DNA of 64,000 nt, taken from positions 43,584 through 107,583 of the forward strand of contig LLCB01000210.1 in assembly GCA_001414345.1 (NCBI GenBank), written 5' to 3'. This document shows, piece after piece, positions 21,812 through 33,790 of this stretch (positions are counted from its first letter, which is position 1; every line of letters begins with the position of its first letter). A program made the translations under genes and the position numbers. The DNA comes from Hymenoscyphus infarciens (Eukaryota; Ascomycota; Leotiomycetes; Helotiales; Helotiaceae). Under the pieces are notes generated by a model. It worked only from the letters and a program-made list of their open reading frames with translations, was not told where the DNA came from and ran no database searches.

Positions 21812-24800
21812 CGTAGAAGGAAAAAGGGACCTTGTCTGTTGGACGCATGGCAATAACCAGGGGGGTATATTCGAGAGCTTCCGGAGAAGCTGCAGAGGTG
21901 CTGCGGCGAGCGGAGCAGCTTCATGACAGTAGCGTACACTGTTGGCTGCTTCGCATGTATAGTACATTCAGTAAGACCTATAAGATGGAAGCTCCACGCA
22001 AGCCTACACTCAGAGGTGCCGCTATGAGGAGGGATCATGGATTAGGGTCGATGTTGTGAGGCAGAATTGCTGCAAATCTTTGGCGAGAGGTCGAAAAGAG
22101 GCGAGTGAAAAGAGACTCCGTCAACACCCATGTCACCCTGTAGACGCCGGATGTCTATTCGTCGGCTAAGCATTGCACCTGCAGCCGTCAAAACCAGTGG
22201 CACTCCAGTGGATAGGTTTTGGGAAAAGAAGCCATATTGAGCCATTCTGACTTGTTGAAACTAGAAATCCCCAATTCTTTTCCACCCACTCTCAACATTG
22301 ACTTTACGCTCGCTAAGAGAGTTGAGCGTGGGCTAGCCAGCCTCATCGTGGGCGTGATGTTGGATGCCGCAATTATGGCGCTTATCGCAAAGACCACAAT
22401 CCTATTTTCAGAGGGATCTCCTTCTCCGTAGTGGGGTAATTGCAGCACTGCTGCGCTTGAAGCCAACCATGAAACCAACCCCCAGATCAGTCAGTCATCA
22501 CCTCACCGATCATGATCTGCGAGAGATACATCTCCCCGCCCAACTGACCGCAGCGTCATGTGCATGTCATTGGACCTCTTCCCAGGCCTCACTGGGCCTC
22601 AACTTGGCCGACCATCGCTCATGCCCGACTGGTCACGACGTGCATAGTCAGCTGTCCACCAGCTTTCAGCATATCCAGGCCTCCGTCTCAAATCACGATT
22701 CAAAGTCATTTCTGAATCTGCTGTCTTCGGAATCTGGCCTACTCATGTTGGAAAGGACTGCAATTGGAGTGTTGAGAGCGGGATCAACCACCGCGTACGG
22801 TTTCCTACCCTACGGATCGCCTCGTACCATCTTCAGGGTCAAGGCCGCCATCTATTCCCGCAATTATCCATACCCATCGCGGCCACAGCCGTGATCGAAC
22901 CAAACCCCATTCTCCTGGCCGCGGGGATAAGAGACCCGTCGAGATAAAGTTGTTATTCGTCTTTTTGATGCTCGGAAGGATTCCTCAATTTTCAAAAAAT
23001 CAACCGTGACCCCAAGCTAGAGATCTACGTCGCCTCATTGGTGATCCCTATCATTTTTTCGTCCAATAGATGGGCCGATATTGCTCTTTGGCGGCTCGTT
23101 GGTGTGCCAGTTCCAGAAAAATATCCCTGAACGTCTTCCCACGAACCCGCAAAATGTACTCATATTTCCTTCTTGGCCGTTTGTAACGACGAATGGACCC
23201 GTCTTTAGGAGAAGTCAAGAATCAATAATAGAAGATGAGTGTGCCCCGAAGATTTGTTGAACAAAATGCTGTGGACTCGATGGTTCATCGTAACGAGTAC
23301 GCTTCCGTACCCGACTGAAAAGTCTCAATTCAGCTGGCTTCTTGACGACCGAAAAAAGATCCAACGTTTGGCACACAATGACGTTAGTTTGACTGTGTCT
23401 TCTCTCTTGGTTTGGACTTGAAACTTTCCGGCTTAAAAATCCTACAAACAGGTCAAGTCAAAGCCAAACAATCCAATCCACAAACGCCATCACTGACTCA
23501 CCATGACAAGTACTCTCTACACTTCGATTCGTACAGGTCTACGCCCCATTTTCCAAGTCTCAACCAAGGTAGCTCGGTACAAAAATCGCAAAATCACGTT
23601 TCTATATCCCGGCACAGCTGAGAAGCGCGCTCCGCCACCTTGTGCGCTGGCAGGCGAAGGAAAAAGCCGCGGCAAACTTGTGGCGTAATCTGCAATGCAC
23701 CCGCCACACTCCAAACTCTTTCCTGATCTCCATCAAATTCATGCGTTGGCAGGCGAAAAGTAACTTGATAACATGTTGAATCTTGAATTCTGTGGCGGTT
23801 ATCCCGATAAGAAACCATAAGAAACCATTCTGGATCACCCGAAAATGGACAGGCGTTCGGGATATTAATAAGGCCGTTTTTCATTGAGCAAGGTTGTATA
23901 GCTTCTTATTGGTTTACCAATGGTGGGTTGGTCTTTTTAGCTTCCACTGTTTTGGGGCCGCGAAAAGTCACGTTACGCGAAGAGGGTGTGCTCAACCTTG
24001 TGAAGCCAACACCTTCTTCAAAGGCGTTTGAGGATGTTGTATGGATTGACAGAATAGGGCTTTTCTTCTTGGGAAGTCTTCCCGTCTTGACCTGCCAGGA
24101 GGCCCCACGTTTTCCTGGGGCACAGTCCGCTTTCAAGCGTCTTTTTCATAAGCACTCAATCGAATGGGCCTATTGAGTCTGCAAAAGTCACCTTTTGAAG
24201 CTCATTCGTTATGTCGTCGCTGTCCTAGTTCCACCTAGTACTATATCAGAACATCCCTCTGTGATCATCAGATGAGGATCATCCAGTGAACCGGGATAGA
24301 TATCGTTGATGACAGGTCCCGCACTTGTGGGAAGCTCAACGAGCCTATGAGATCTTCAAAGTCCAGTACTTCGAGTTCATTCGTTTCGCGAACGCTAACA
24401 CGAAACGTTCAGGATTCACCCTACCCGTCACGGATAACCTCCGGTTCTAGTTCAACTTGAACATTCCGCCAAAAGTATACTTCGAGCCCTGACCTTGAAG
24501 AGAAGAGACTTGAGCTGTCGAAAAGGGGGTTGAGACACCTTATTCGGGTGAGGCCATATTCCTTTTGTGTATCAAGGCATCAGGGGGGTGCGTACCGTAG
24601 CGGTTCAATTATCCGAACTGTTGAGAAGAACAAATCCTGATTGTTCGAAACCAACTCGCACATCGGGGCCAGCCAGCTCCGAATAATCAGTGATACTTTG
24701 AAATGTTCTGGTATAATGACCACCCTTTTTGGTGATGTTTGCCATATCGGAAAAGGTTGCACAATAAAACGGGGGAAACTTGACGTGTGAAGATATCGGG

Positions 24801-24907
24801 AAAGTTGTAGGACGACCTCGGAACGCCATTAACCTCTTTATTTTTCTAGTATACAGCGAAGCCAATGATGCCTCATTGTGCAAATCTCGTTATTTCATTC
24901 GTCATCC
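21812..24907. other. Gene-poor stretch with only doubtful ORFs
   Basis: About 3 kb without a gene I can support. The longest ORF (22364-22894, plus, 176 codons) is His/Ser/Leu-rich and shows no domain, and a 96-codon minus-strand ORF overlaps its start. Composition is normal rather than RIP-like. Near 23635-23760 the motif GCAGGCGAA occurs twice in GCGYTGGCAGGCGAA contexts. Old decayed transposon or pseudogene DNA is possible. Confidence 0.35.
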
Positions 24908-25757
24908 TCAAGCTGCTGATTGGAATCTCTTCGCTCGTGCCTCCGCCTTTGCCTTCTCCGAAGGGTCATCCACAATTCGTCCTGTTGGCTTCGCGGCCGC
25001 TGCTGGCTTAGGCGCAGGTCCTGTCCTTCTGTCGGGTGTTTGTCTCTTCGCATTCCTACCACCCTGCTTATCCTCTCGTCCTCTCTTTGCTCTCCGCTCT
25101 GGTAATGCCGCATCCAGTCCTTTCACAACCTCCTCCTTGGCCTCGATGCCAAACTTCTTTGCGCGTTCTGCAAGCTTCTTTGCCTCGTCATCCTCGGATA
25201 TGCCAAATCTCTTCGCTCTGGCTGCGCGCTTCTCTTGCTCCTTCTCGGCGTCCGATTGCTCGATACCGGCTGTGAAATCTGGTTTTGGCGCTTCCGGTTC
25301 TGTGGTCGTCGCAGGAGCCGGGGTAGGTTCGCTGGGTGCGGAGGCTTTGGTCTCTGGAAGTGCTTTTGGTTCTCCCTCGGCAACAACCTTTAAATCCTTC
25401 GTCTTGGATGGGTCTGTATCGACTATTTGATTTGGAACTGCGGTAGGGTTTGCGACTGGTCCCTTATCCTCTGCTGCTGCGACGGGTGCAGGTGCCGGCG
25501 CGGTTGTAGTCTTGGTATCGTCCTCGTCCCAATCGATTTCGTCCTCGCCTCCAGCTATAATTGAACCGCATGTTAGTATGCGCGCATAAGTAATTGACTG
25601 TTCGCAAGGGGGCGCGCTTACCTGTGCCACTGGTTGCCTTCTTGTCGTTCTCTTGTAGGCGCGCGATGAGATCTGCCTTGTTCCCTGAAATAACGAGGCC
25701 GCGATCACCAAGAAGCTTCTTAAGTTCAGGTACCTTCAAAGTGCTGTAGTCGGCCAT
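24908..25757 (-). CDS. tho1: SAP-domain mRNA-export factor, Tho1/SARNP (CIP29)-like, 260 aa
   Basis: Exon 1 is 25622-25757 and exon 2 is 24908-25554. The intron 25555-25621 has a GTAAGC donor, an ACTAAC branch point and a TTATAG acceptor, and keeps frame (ATSGT to AGGEDE). Residues 1-40 form a SAP domain (YSTLKVPELKKLLGDRGLV, then SGNKADLIARLQEND), a helix-turn-helix that binds nucleic acid. A disordered Ala/Pro/Thr linker follows. The C-terminal third has repeated RAKRFGI-type motifs (ARAKRFGISEDDE, AERAKKFGIEAKE, ARAKRFQSAA), the signature of the Tho1/MOS11 C-terminal region. In yeast and animals this protein joins the TREX/THO-associated mRNP and stimulates the DEAD-box ATPase Sub2/UAP56; the same nuclear role is inferred here. 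Length fits the family. Confidence 0.88.
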
Positions 25758-26887
25758 GATGTCTGAGGTATTCGGTGTATGTCGAGTTGGCTGAGAAGGT
25801 AGGAGGGGTTTTTTGGTGGTGTTGAGTTGTTGAGTTGTTGATGTAGACCTGACCTGAATTCCTGGCGTTGCGCCGTGCCCCAGGTCGCGAAGATATGGAT
25901 GGGGTTGTGGTTCAGCGCTAAGCCACAGTATCAACCCTCTCGTACAAAATACAAAATAGCATTCACCACTACCAAGATTTCCGAGAATGGAAAGAGCGAT
26001 AACAGGCTCATCTATATGTTCGTTTTGTAGGTAAAAAGTTAAAAAATAATCAATAGTTGATATATGGAAGAAATTACGCAAGAAGAATTTATAGAAGAAT
26101 GGAGAAGATATTATTAAAGATACTACTACACCAAGAGCAGTCAAGAAACTATTGGTCAACAACTTCTAAACAGCGATTTTCAAATTGTTCGTAGCAATCG
26201 GAGAGCGAGACAAGTTACTCAATACATCAGTAGATTTATCTAATCAGGGGATCGAAGAAGATCAGAAAGCAACCTGGCACTATCCTCGAGTGACAAAGTG
26301 CCTCTTCGAAACCGTTTTTCTTCATATTCTCCTCTGACTATTCCCACCCTTAAAACGTCTTTGGCGTCTGTCTGAGCTGACTTACCCGCGTCGTTGGAGA
26401 AGTAGAAATATGCTCGTCAGTCAGGAGATTCGCCACCTAAAAGCTTCCTAAAGACTACCTAGGTAGTGTGGTCAAGCAGCTTTTACCAGTCCCAACTAAA
26501 CCTTTTAACCAAAAGGCCCCAGTAACAACCATTTCCAATTCTTAAAAATGAGGGCTCTGGAGAAATCATTGGCTTGAAGTCCAGTTGTTCTCTCTTAGCT
26601 TTTGTTTAGGTACCTGAGCGAGTTTATTAATATACATCATGAGTATTCGAGAAATGATCCAAAAAGTTGGAATATTGAAAATTTTAAACAAGATCTGTTT
26701 TCCTTTTGCCACAACAAGTGAAATGTATACTCACAAATTCAAAGCCATGTTGATTTGGTACATCGGATACCTACAACAACACTTTGTCTCTTTCGTTATC
26801 TTTTTCCTACAGGAATTGCATAATAATTCTCATTTCTCTTACTTACTTTGACAAGGTATCTTCCAAACCTTGCCATTGAGACTCAGC
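25758..26887. other. Intergenic between Tho1-like gene and NLR relic
   Basis: It contains the promoter side of the Tho1-like gene and AT-rich but not strongly RIP-like DNA. A 70-codon ORF (26639-26851, plus) has no features. The canonical NACHT NTPase domain that should follow the relic at 26888 would be coded here on the minus strand, and I do not find it. Confidence 0.5.
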
Positions 26888-27972
26888 TCACGACTTTTCG
26901 CATTGCGCAGCTGCCTCTCTACCCTCTTCAATCAGATCTTCCCATTCACTTTTAGGTACCTGAATTTTCAAGATAGTAATCGACATATGAGACTGCATCC
27001 TATTCTGTAGACCTACAAGATTATGAAGCAATCGCGAGAAAGTGTGGCGACCAAAAAAGCAAACAGTCTCTGCTTGGTATCTCAAAACGGCGCCGTAAAG
27101 CTTAGATAATCGCTTCTTCATCTCTATGAATGCTAGTTCATTCAATTGATCGTGGAGGCTTTTCTCATAAGCTGTATAGCGAGGAATCATCTTCGAAATC
27201 GTTTCTAAACTGCTCATTGCAACCGAATTGCCTTCTGAGTCATTGGTCAAGATATGTGGATGACAATTTCAGCAACCTCCTGCGTGAGTAATTTGAGAGT
27301 TTCCTTGCCGTCAGAAGTACGCATACGCCCGCCCAAGGTAATCCTGCTTGGATAGGGTCTAAGCCAGCAACCTTGGAGCCAAAGTCCTTGACTACCTCAA
27401 TCATTTTCACAATTCGACCAATTTGTTCCTTTATTTTATACTCTTTTCCGCCTAGTAGCTTCCACTGTTGGCTTCTGAAGTTCAAGATCTTTTTAACAAG
27501 AACTGCAGACATTTTTTCACCAGTGCCCTTGGTAGTTTCGACATCGGTTGGCATCTCTGATTGAACAAATATTGTTAGCAAGCAATAGCAAGTCATCGGG
27601 ATGCTTTAACCCGATTGCATGGCAGTGGAGCGTCATACTTTCAAGTATCATCTCATACGCCCCAAAAAGCTCTTTTGTCTTGGGATCCTCACGTAGATTT
27701 TCATAAGCCTTTTTCCACAGATCAACTTTTGGTCGAGGTTCATTAGGCACTATAATGATTTTATCGCGTACGGTGCCATCATCGAGAGCGCTCGATATCG
27801 CAGTTGTTGAGAGTCCCTCTGGATGAATCTTGACGATAGAAGAAGTCGAAACACCCGAGTTCGAGTTAGAAGATTCAAGTGCTTTGGGAGTCGTAGTGGT
27901 AGACGAAGGAGCAGATATCCCCACTAATGGCTTCTCGGAATAGTGAGGAAGAGGCAGAGTATTAACAAGGTT
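26888..27972 (-). pseudogene. NACHT_N-domain (fungal NLR) relic, truncated at both ends
   Basis: Three coding blocks on the minus strand match the N-terminal domain of NWD/NACHT NTPases: 27639-27972 with DLWKKAYENLRED and LFGAYEMILE; a block from 27556 with KILNFRSQQWKLL and DPIQAGLPWAGVCVLL; and 26888-27250 with MIPRYTAYEKSL and LYGAVLRYQAETVC. The first intron (27557-27638, GTATGA to CAATCAG) keeps frame. Between the second and third blocks (about 27240-27330) no splice choice keeps an open frame, so one or more frameshifts are likely. The first block has no in-frame ATG: it begins after a CCCTAG acceptor-like site at 27973 and continues only with GTG. After the third block a TGA ends the protein where a NACHT ATPase should begin, and no Walker A motif follows. 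Such proteins act as intracellular immune or incompatibility receptors; this copy is probably dead. Confidence 0.72.
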
Positions 27973-28156
27973 CTAGGGCTTACGCCTCTCAAGCTACTTT
28001 ATACGCCTCTATCTTAAGTTCTTTATAGAACTTTTAATAAAAGATTATATTATAGCAACACCTAGTATTTATCCAAGTAGGTAAAAGAGGTTTCTTACTC
28101 TCTTCTTATTATTATTTAGCTTATCTTTGGTTTCAAGGCTAACAAGGCTAGCGGCT
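27898..28156. repeat. Copy A of about 260-bp direct repeat at the NLR relic 5' end
   Basis: From GTAGACGAAGGAGCAGAT to GCTAGCGGCTATT this segment aligns throughout with 28711-28969. It covers the first coding bases of the NACHT_N relic and its upstream region. Copy A keeps more G and C than copy B. Confidence 0.85.
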
Positions 28157-28710
28157 ATTGTAAGTTATCCGCCCATCCACCTGCATATCATATCAATGGT
28201 TATATCCGTCTGTAAGTTGAGAATTTTCGCTCGCTTAGAGGGCCACATAGGATGCGAAGAACAACAAAACGTGATTCTTTTACACCAACCAACTTTTTGT
28301 CGGAAAGAAAACTACGAACCTCTTTTTCCAAAATTTCCATTTTATACTGGTTCTAGTTGCTCATTTTCTCTTTTTCTAGTACTCTTAAGCATGACTCCTA
28401 CGGATTTGATTGGTCTCCTTGCTTTTCCAGTGGTGCTTTCTTTTTCTTAGAATATAACAAACCTGTTCACGATTCTAGTTATCGTTCAATTTCTAGATCT
28501 CTAGCCCAAACAAGTTACTCTGGTTTGAATTTGAATTTAAGACTCGACAGTAGCGCAGAAATCGACAATGGGGGAGCTCTCTCTCAAGATTCTTAGATCT
28601 CCTGAAGACGAATACTTGAGGGAACGCTCGGCATATGGAACAGTTTCTAGTGGAAATTTGTAAGAACGTCGCTTGCTAGAAGCCTGGAATTCTTCTAGAC
28701 TCGTAACAGT
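28157..28710. other. Unique spacer between the two repeat copies
   Basis: Normal-composition DNA of about 550 bp with two overlapping short ORFs (28127-28450 and 28357-28596, plus) that show no domain. It separates the two copies of the 260-bp repeat and is the last non-RIP DNA before the first island. Confidence 0.45.
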
Positions 28711-28969
28711 AGACGGAGAAGCAGATGTCTCCTCTAATAGCTGCCTAGAATAGCAAGAAAGAGGTAGATTATTAATAGAGTTCTAAGGTTTACTCCTCTT
28801 AGGCTACTTTTTATACTTATATTATAAGTTTCTTATAGAATTTTTAATAAAAGATTATATTATAATAAGATCTAGTATTTAGCTTAGTAAGTAAAATAAG
28901 TCTCTTACTCTCTTCTTATTATTATTTAGCTTATCTTTAGTTTTAAAGCTAATAAGGCTAGCGGCTATT
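28711..28969. repeat. Copy B of about 260-bp direct repeat, more AT-rich
   Basis: The segment from GTAGACGGAGAAGCAGAT to GCTAGCGGCTATTA matches 27898-28156. Differences are largely transitions of C to T or G to A in copy B (for example CTTACGCCTCTCAAG against TTTACTCCTCTTAGG), as RIP would produce in one of two duplicated sequences. Confidence 0.85.
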
Positions 28970-29944
28970 AGTTATTAGTATTCTATAGATATTACTAGTA
29001 AGTAAAGAAGCTATATAGGTCTTTTTTATTAGTTCTAATTTTATTACTATATATAGTATTATATCTTATATATTTAGAGTCGAGGTTAATAAAAGCTTTA
29101 ATAATTATAAGAAAAAGAGTATTATAATATTATTTTTAATATAAACTTAGCTCTATAAATAGTTCTAGAGCTAGAATAAAACTATTAGGAATATATTATT
29201 TCTAGTTTTTATATTTAATCTATTAAAGCTTACTCTAGACTTTATAAACTTTTTTATAGAATCTATATATAGATAACTAAGTTTAAAAAAGAACTAGTTT
29301 AGTAATTAAAGTTTAGATAAGAGATTATCTAAGTTAGAAATCTTTAAATTAAGTTTCTAGATTCTAGTTAAATCTTCTATAGTATATAAATAAATCTTAG
29401 ATAGAGTCTACTAGTCTAGAACTATCTAGTATAAGAAATAAATACTTAGATACTTAAGTAGTACTCTAAGTAGTCTAAGTAGAGTAGAGTAGTTACTTAT
29501 AACTACTTAAGTAGTACTCTAAGTAGTATATTATAAATAGAATAAATAACTAACTAAAGTATAAAATAGTTATTTTCAAAGTTAATCTCTTTAGCTTTCT
29601 TAAATATAGTAAGTACTTATATATATTATTAAAGAAGTTACGTAGTAAAGAGAGTATAAAGAAGATCTCGCGTAAGCTACTAGTAGCCTAGAAACGCTAC
29701 TTCGACGCTACTCTAAGCTATATTCTAATTTAGCTTAAGTCGGCTTATACTACTTAAAGTATAACTTAGCGTTACTTAGAGTACTTTAAGTAGAGTAGAG
29801 TAGTAGTTACTAATCTACTCTACTCTACTTATTTATTTTACTAGAACTATCTAGAGTGAATTTAAAATAGAAGAGAACTTTTTAAAGTATAGCTCTAGAA
29901 TTTCTATAGAATTCTACTAATCTCTATTTAATTTAATAGTTTAG

Positions 29945-30420
29945 TATAATAGTACGAAATATATACAACTATAGTAGAGGTATATAGGAGTGCGTATAGT
30001 AGAATAACGTATATAGATACTAGACACTAATATAGAAGAAAATAATAACTATCTCTCTTCTATACTAAATATAAACGTCTATATATAAGAGGTCGGAAGC
30101 TACTAAGTTCTAATAATAATAATAACCGAGCCCTGTCTAATATAGCTAATACTAAATAATAAGAGCTAAAAAGCTAAATATATAACCTTTAAACCTTTAG
30201 AAAGCTAAATATATAATATCTGAATCTTAATCCCTTCTATATATGAATATTAGATATTAATACCTTTAGTACTTTGCTTATATAAGTATTAGTTATTTGT
30301 AATCTCGGCTCTAGAAGTATTAGAGGTATTAGTAGTACTTAGAGGTATTGGCAGTTTTATAAATACTAATAATTTAGAATAGTGCTATTATATAATAATC
30401 TAGAATAGTATACTATTATA
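29945..30420 (-). repeat. Left LTR of element 2
   Basis: It aligns with the right LTR at 38622-39066, sharing CGAAATATATACAACTATAG-type starts and TCTCTCTTCTATACTAAATA. The adjacent TTTAG at 29940-29944 is its half of the target duplication. Confidence 0.85.
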
Positions 30421-30841
30421 TCCTCTCTCTTTTAAAAAGACTTGTCCCGAGTCTTCAGTTGTTAATCGATATAGTATTAGGTTAATTAGAGTATTATTTA
30501 TCTCTTTATTATAAAGAATATAACTTGTCTACTATTATAGTATCTAGTAGTCGGGGTAGAGTTAGTAGCTAGTAGTATTATTATTTAAGAGCTGATTACT
30601 CTTTGTTTACTATTATATACTATATAATAATAGGATATAAATAGAAGAGAGGCTAATAATTAACTATTAGATAGAAAGTAGTATACTACTATAGAGTTAT
30701 TATGTTCTTACTATTATTATATATTATAAAGTAATAAATAATAATTATAAAGTAATAGCTATTATTATAAGTAGTATATTAGTAGGCGACTTTTCCTTAA
30801 TTCTAACTTCTCTTCTTCTTTTCTTTTTATCTAAATAATAT

Positions 30842-31205
30842 TATGACGGCATGCCGTCCTGTATAGCCGATATTACGTGGCATATGCCGTATATATTAGC
30901 TTTTAGTAGTTGTTGTTTTACATTGTCTAATTTAGGAAGGTTACGTACGTCTATATGTCTGTCCGGACTTTCGGACGTACTTCGTAGAGTTCGGGCTTTT
31001 ATATTAGCCGACGTATGTCGTTGTTCGGTTTCGTACCCCTTTTTATATTATCTGAAACCTCTTATATATAGACGTTTATGTTCGGTCTAGAAGAGGGATA
31101 GTTATTATTTTCTTCTATATTAGAGCCTAGTATTTACATACGTTATTTTACTATACGTACTCCTATATGCCTCTACTGTAGTTATGTGTATTTCATGCTA
31201 TTATA
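30842..31205 (+). repeat. 5' LTR of element 1 (364 bp)
   Basis: It aligns end to end without length change with 34664-35027. It contains GGACTTTCGGACGTACTTCG and TTCGGTTTCGTACCCC. Preceded by AATAT. Confidence 0.9.
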
Positions 31206-31587
31206 TAAAAACAATAACTGTTCTTCGCTAGTAATAGCCTTAATAATATCTCTTTTTAAGCTTGTTACTACTCTTTATTTAGAAGTTAATTTACCCTTAA
31301 TTTAGAACATTATAATAGTATTCTTAAATAGCTAGGTAATCAGAGACTACTTAGACAGCTAGTAATAATAGAGTTTATTATTTATATAAATAGCTAGTAT
31401 AAATCGTGTTTTAGTATACGTTAAGGGATTAGAATACGCTGAGTATTTCCTAAGAATCCTAATAACCCTAGATTCGGTAAATAAGTTAACTTATAATAGT
31501 CATCCAGAAGGCTTCTAAATCTAACCTTACCCTCCCCCCCCTCAAATTAACGAAGATGTTAAACCTAGTTCTACTACGAGGCGTTAA

Positions 31588-32290
31588 ACGCTCTTCCAGG
31601 GCTACCCCCCTTTCTAAAAGCCGTCTAAATAGCACTCGTATACTAAGATTAAGAAGATCCCGACAAAACGATGGTTAAAGAGACTAGTAGGACTTCTTAA
31701 ATATAGACTAGATGTGGTTAGTTATATAAGCTTTAGAAGCAGAGAATCAAGAAACAAGGAATCGGCTAGCTAAGCTAGAAAGACAGATAAGCGAGCTTAT
31801 AATTTAAAGTTAATAAAACACTTCGCCTTCTAACCCTCCTCGATCCGATCCTCTTTTAAACCCTTGATTAAACCCTCTCCTGCTTCCAAGCCTAAATTCA
31901 TACCCTTTTCGGCTATAGGCAGCTGCCCCTAATGCCTTCTAACAACCCTCTTCTAGGGCCACGCCCCTTTTCGAAAGACCCTCTAAACCCTCTCTGATCT
32001 ATAACCGTATACCAAGACTTAGAAGATCCTAACAAAACAATAAGCAAGACTTCTTAGATATAGACGATATATAGACAAGATAGTAGCACACAAAGGATAA
32101 AACGATCAGTTAGATAAGATAGACACAATTATAAGTAAACTATAAAGTCAATAACTTAAAAACCACTCTGTCTCTGAACCCTTACTAATCCGACCCTCTT
32201 TCAAACCTTCGTTCAAACCCTCCTTTGCTTTTCAAAGCCTACGTTTAGACCTCTTTTACTTACAAGCCCCTGCCCTTAATAAACTTCCTA
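31588..32290 (+). repeat. Tandem duplication of about 350 bp inside element 1
   Basis: Unit 1 (about 31588-31945) and unit 2 (about 31948-32290) share, in the same order, CCAGGGCTACCCCCCTTTC-like starts, GAAGATCC-GACAAAACRAT, GACTTCTTARATATAGAC, TCCGAYCCTCTTT and CCAAGCCTA-like blocks. It lies in the presumed gag 5' region. Confidence 0.7.
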
Positions 32291-32519
32291 CCACTTCCTA
32301 AACTTTAAATCAGATACAAATCGGTCGAAATACGCCTTCTATTAAGACAAATCTTAAAAGCGAGCTCTTAGCTAAGTTATCACTATTTCTTAACCGAATA
32401 TTATCTAACTCTACTTTAAACTTTCTTCAAACCTCTACTAGTAGACATTTAAAAAGACTACGGTTACAGACCGAGTCCCCGCTAGTATAAAAGGTAAAAG
32501 AGATAGAAGTTAAAAGAGA

Positions 32520-32980
32520 AGAAAGTAGAATTAGGAGAAGAATACGCTAAAGAAACTTTTACTAACTTCAAAAGGTTACTTTTCAAGTATAGCCATACTT
32601 AGAGAGATACTAGAATTAGAAAGGTTCTTTTATATATAGAATAAAACAAGATTACACCTTAGCTCTAAAACGCGTCTACTACTCTTAAGAGACGCTAGAA
32701 TTATAACTTCGCTAAGATAGTAAATAATCTTTTACCTATAGATAAGAAGACCTACTAAAACGCTAAGTTACAAGATATCAGTACTACAGTCTAAAATACC
32801 CCCTCCTTATCTAATTCAGTCCTAAACTCCCCACAATACAACAGCGAATCGTCCTCTACTTTAGAAGTGAAATCGGAATCAGAAGATAAATAAGTCCTTA
32901 AGTACCTTGAAGGGAACAAGGCGGCCTACGAGCCTAAGCAACACAGTTCCTACGACAGTACTAATAAATGTCGTACTTAA
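32520..32980 (+). pseudogene. Degraded gag-like reading frame of element 1
   Basis: One frame gives a hydrophilic, Lys/Glu-rich polypeptide with stops mainly at TAG/TAA positions expected from RIP of Gln and Trp codons. The stretch TNFKRLLFKYSHT followed by RDTRIRKVLLYI resembles the Gag core of fungal LTR elements. A Ser-rich end with ESSSTLEVKSESED follows. No zinc knuckle or protease is seen. Assignment is by general resemblance only. Confidence 0.4.
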
Positions 32981-33790
32981 AACTGTACCCCTTTTTGAAC
33001 TTTGGCATCAAGTTCATTTAACCAGCCGAAACTCCTCCTTTTGTTATCCTAAACTTCAGATAGCATTTTTAACATTTGGCATTAAGTCTTTTGACTAGCT
33101 GAAATATAACCTCTTTTTTTTGTCCCTAGATACTCAGACAAGAATTTTAATTTAATAAACTTTAGTAATAACTTCGTCTTTGACTAGCTAAAACTATCCC
33201 TCCTTTTATTGTCCTAGACTTTAGATAACGATTTCAACTTTCAGTAATAACTCTTTTAACTAGCTAAAACCCCTCCTTTTATTGTCTTAAACTTTAGATA
33301 GCGAAACTCTAACAACTTTAGAAACAACTTCGCCTTTAACTACCTAAAACTACTTCTTTTATTATCCTTAGATACTTAGACAATAAATTTAACTTTAACA
33401 ACTTAGCTATAACTTTGCCTTTAACTAGCTAAAACTACACCTTTTATTATCTTAAACGTTAGATAACAATTTTAACTTTAACAACTTTAGTATTAAGTTT
33501 ATTTAACCAGCTAAACCACCCCTTTTTATTGTCTTAAACTTTGGACAGCATTTTTAACATTCGGTAATAAACTTCGCCTTTGACCAGCCGAATCTACCCC
33601 TCCTCTTATTATCCTAGACTTTAGACAACAATTTTAAACTTTAATAACATTCGGTAACAACTCTTTTGTTTTAACTAGCCGAAACTACCCCTTTTATTAT
33701 CCCCACATACTCAGACAATTTAATAAACTTTAGTAATAACTTCGCCTTTAACTAGCTAAAACCTAACTAACTCTGATAAGGGTCTTACAG
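32975..33790 (+). repeat. Minisatellite of about ten 70-95 bp units inside element 1
   Basis: A block with ACTAGCTAAAAC-type cores recurs at roughly 33017, 33089, 33181, 33259, 33338, 33422, 33505, 33581, 33672 and 33750. Each core is followed by CTCCTTTTATTGTCC-like and AGACTTTAGACAACAATTT-like blocks. Related elements 2 and 3 carry only about two or three units. Confidence 0.85.

Noticed and set aside
22364..22894. 176-codon plus-strand ORF
   Set aside because: Low-complexity His/Ser/Leu composition with a competing antisense ORF and no motif.
27517..27924. A complete 135-aa protein start for the NLR block
   Set aside because: The codon at 27922-27924 is GTG on the coding strand, not ATG, and the frame stays open upstream to an acceptor-like site, so this is not a true start.
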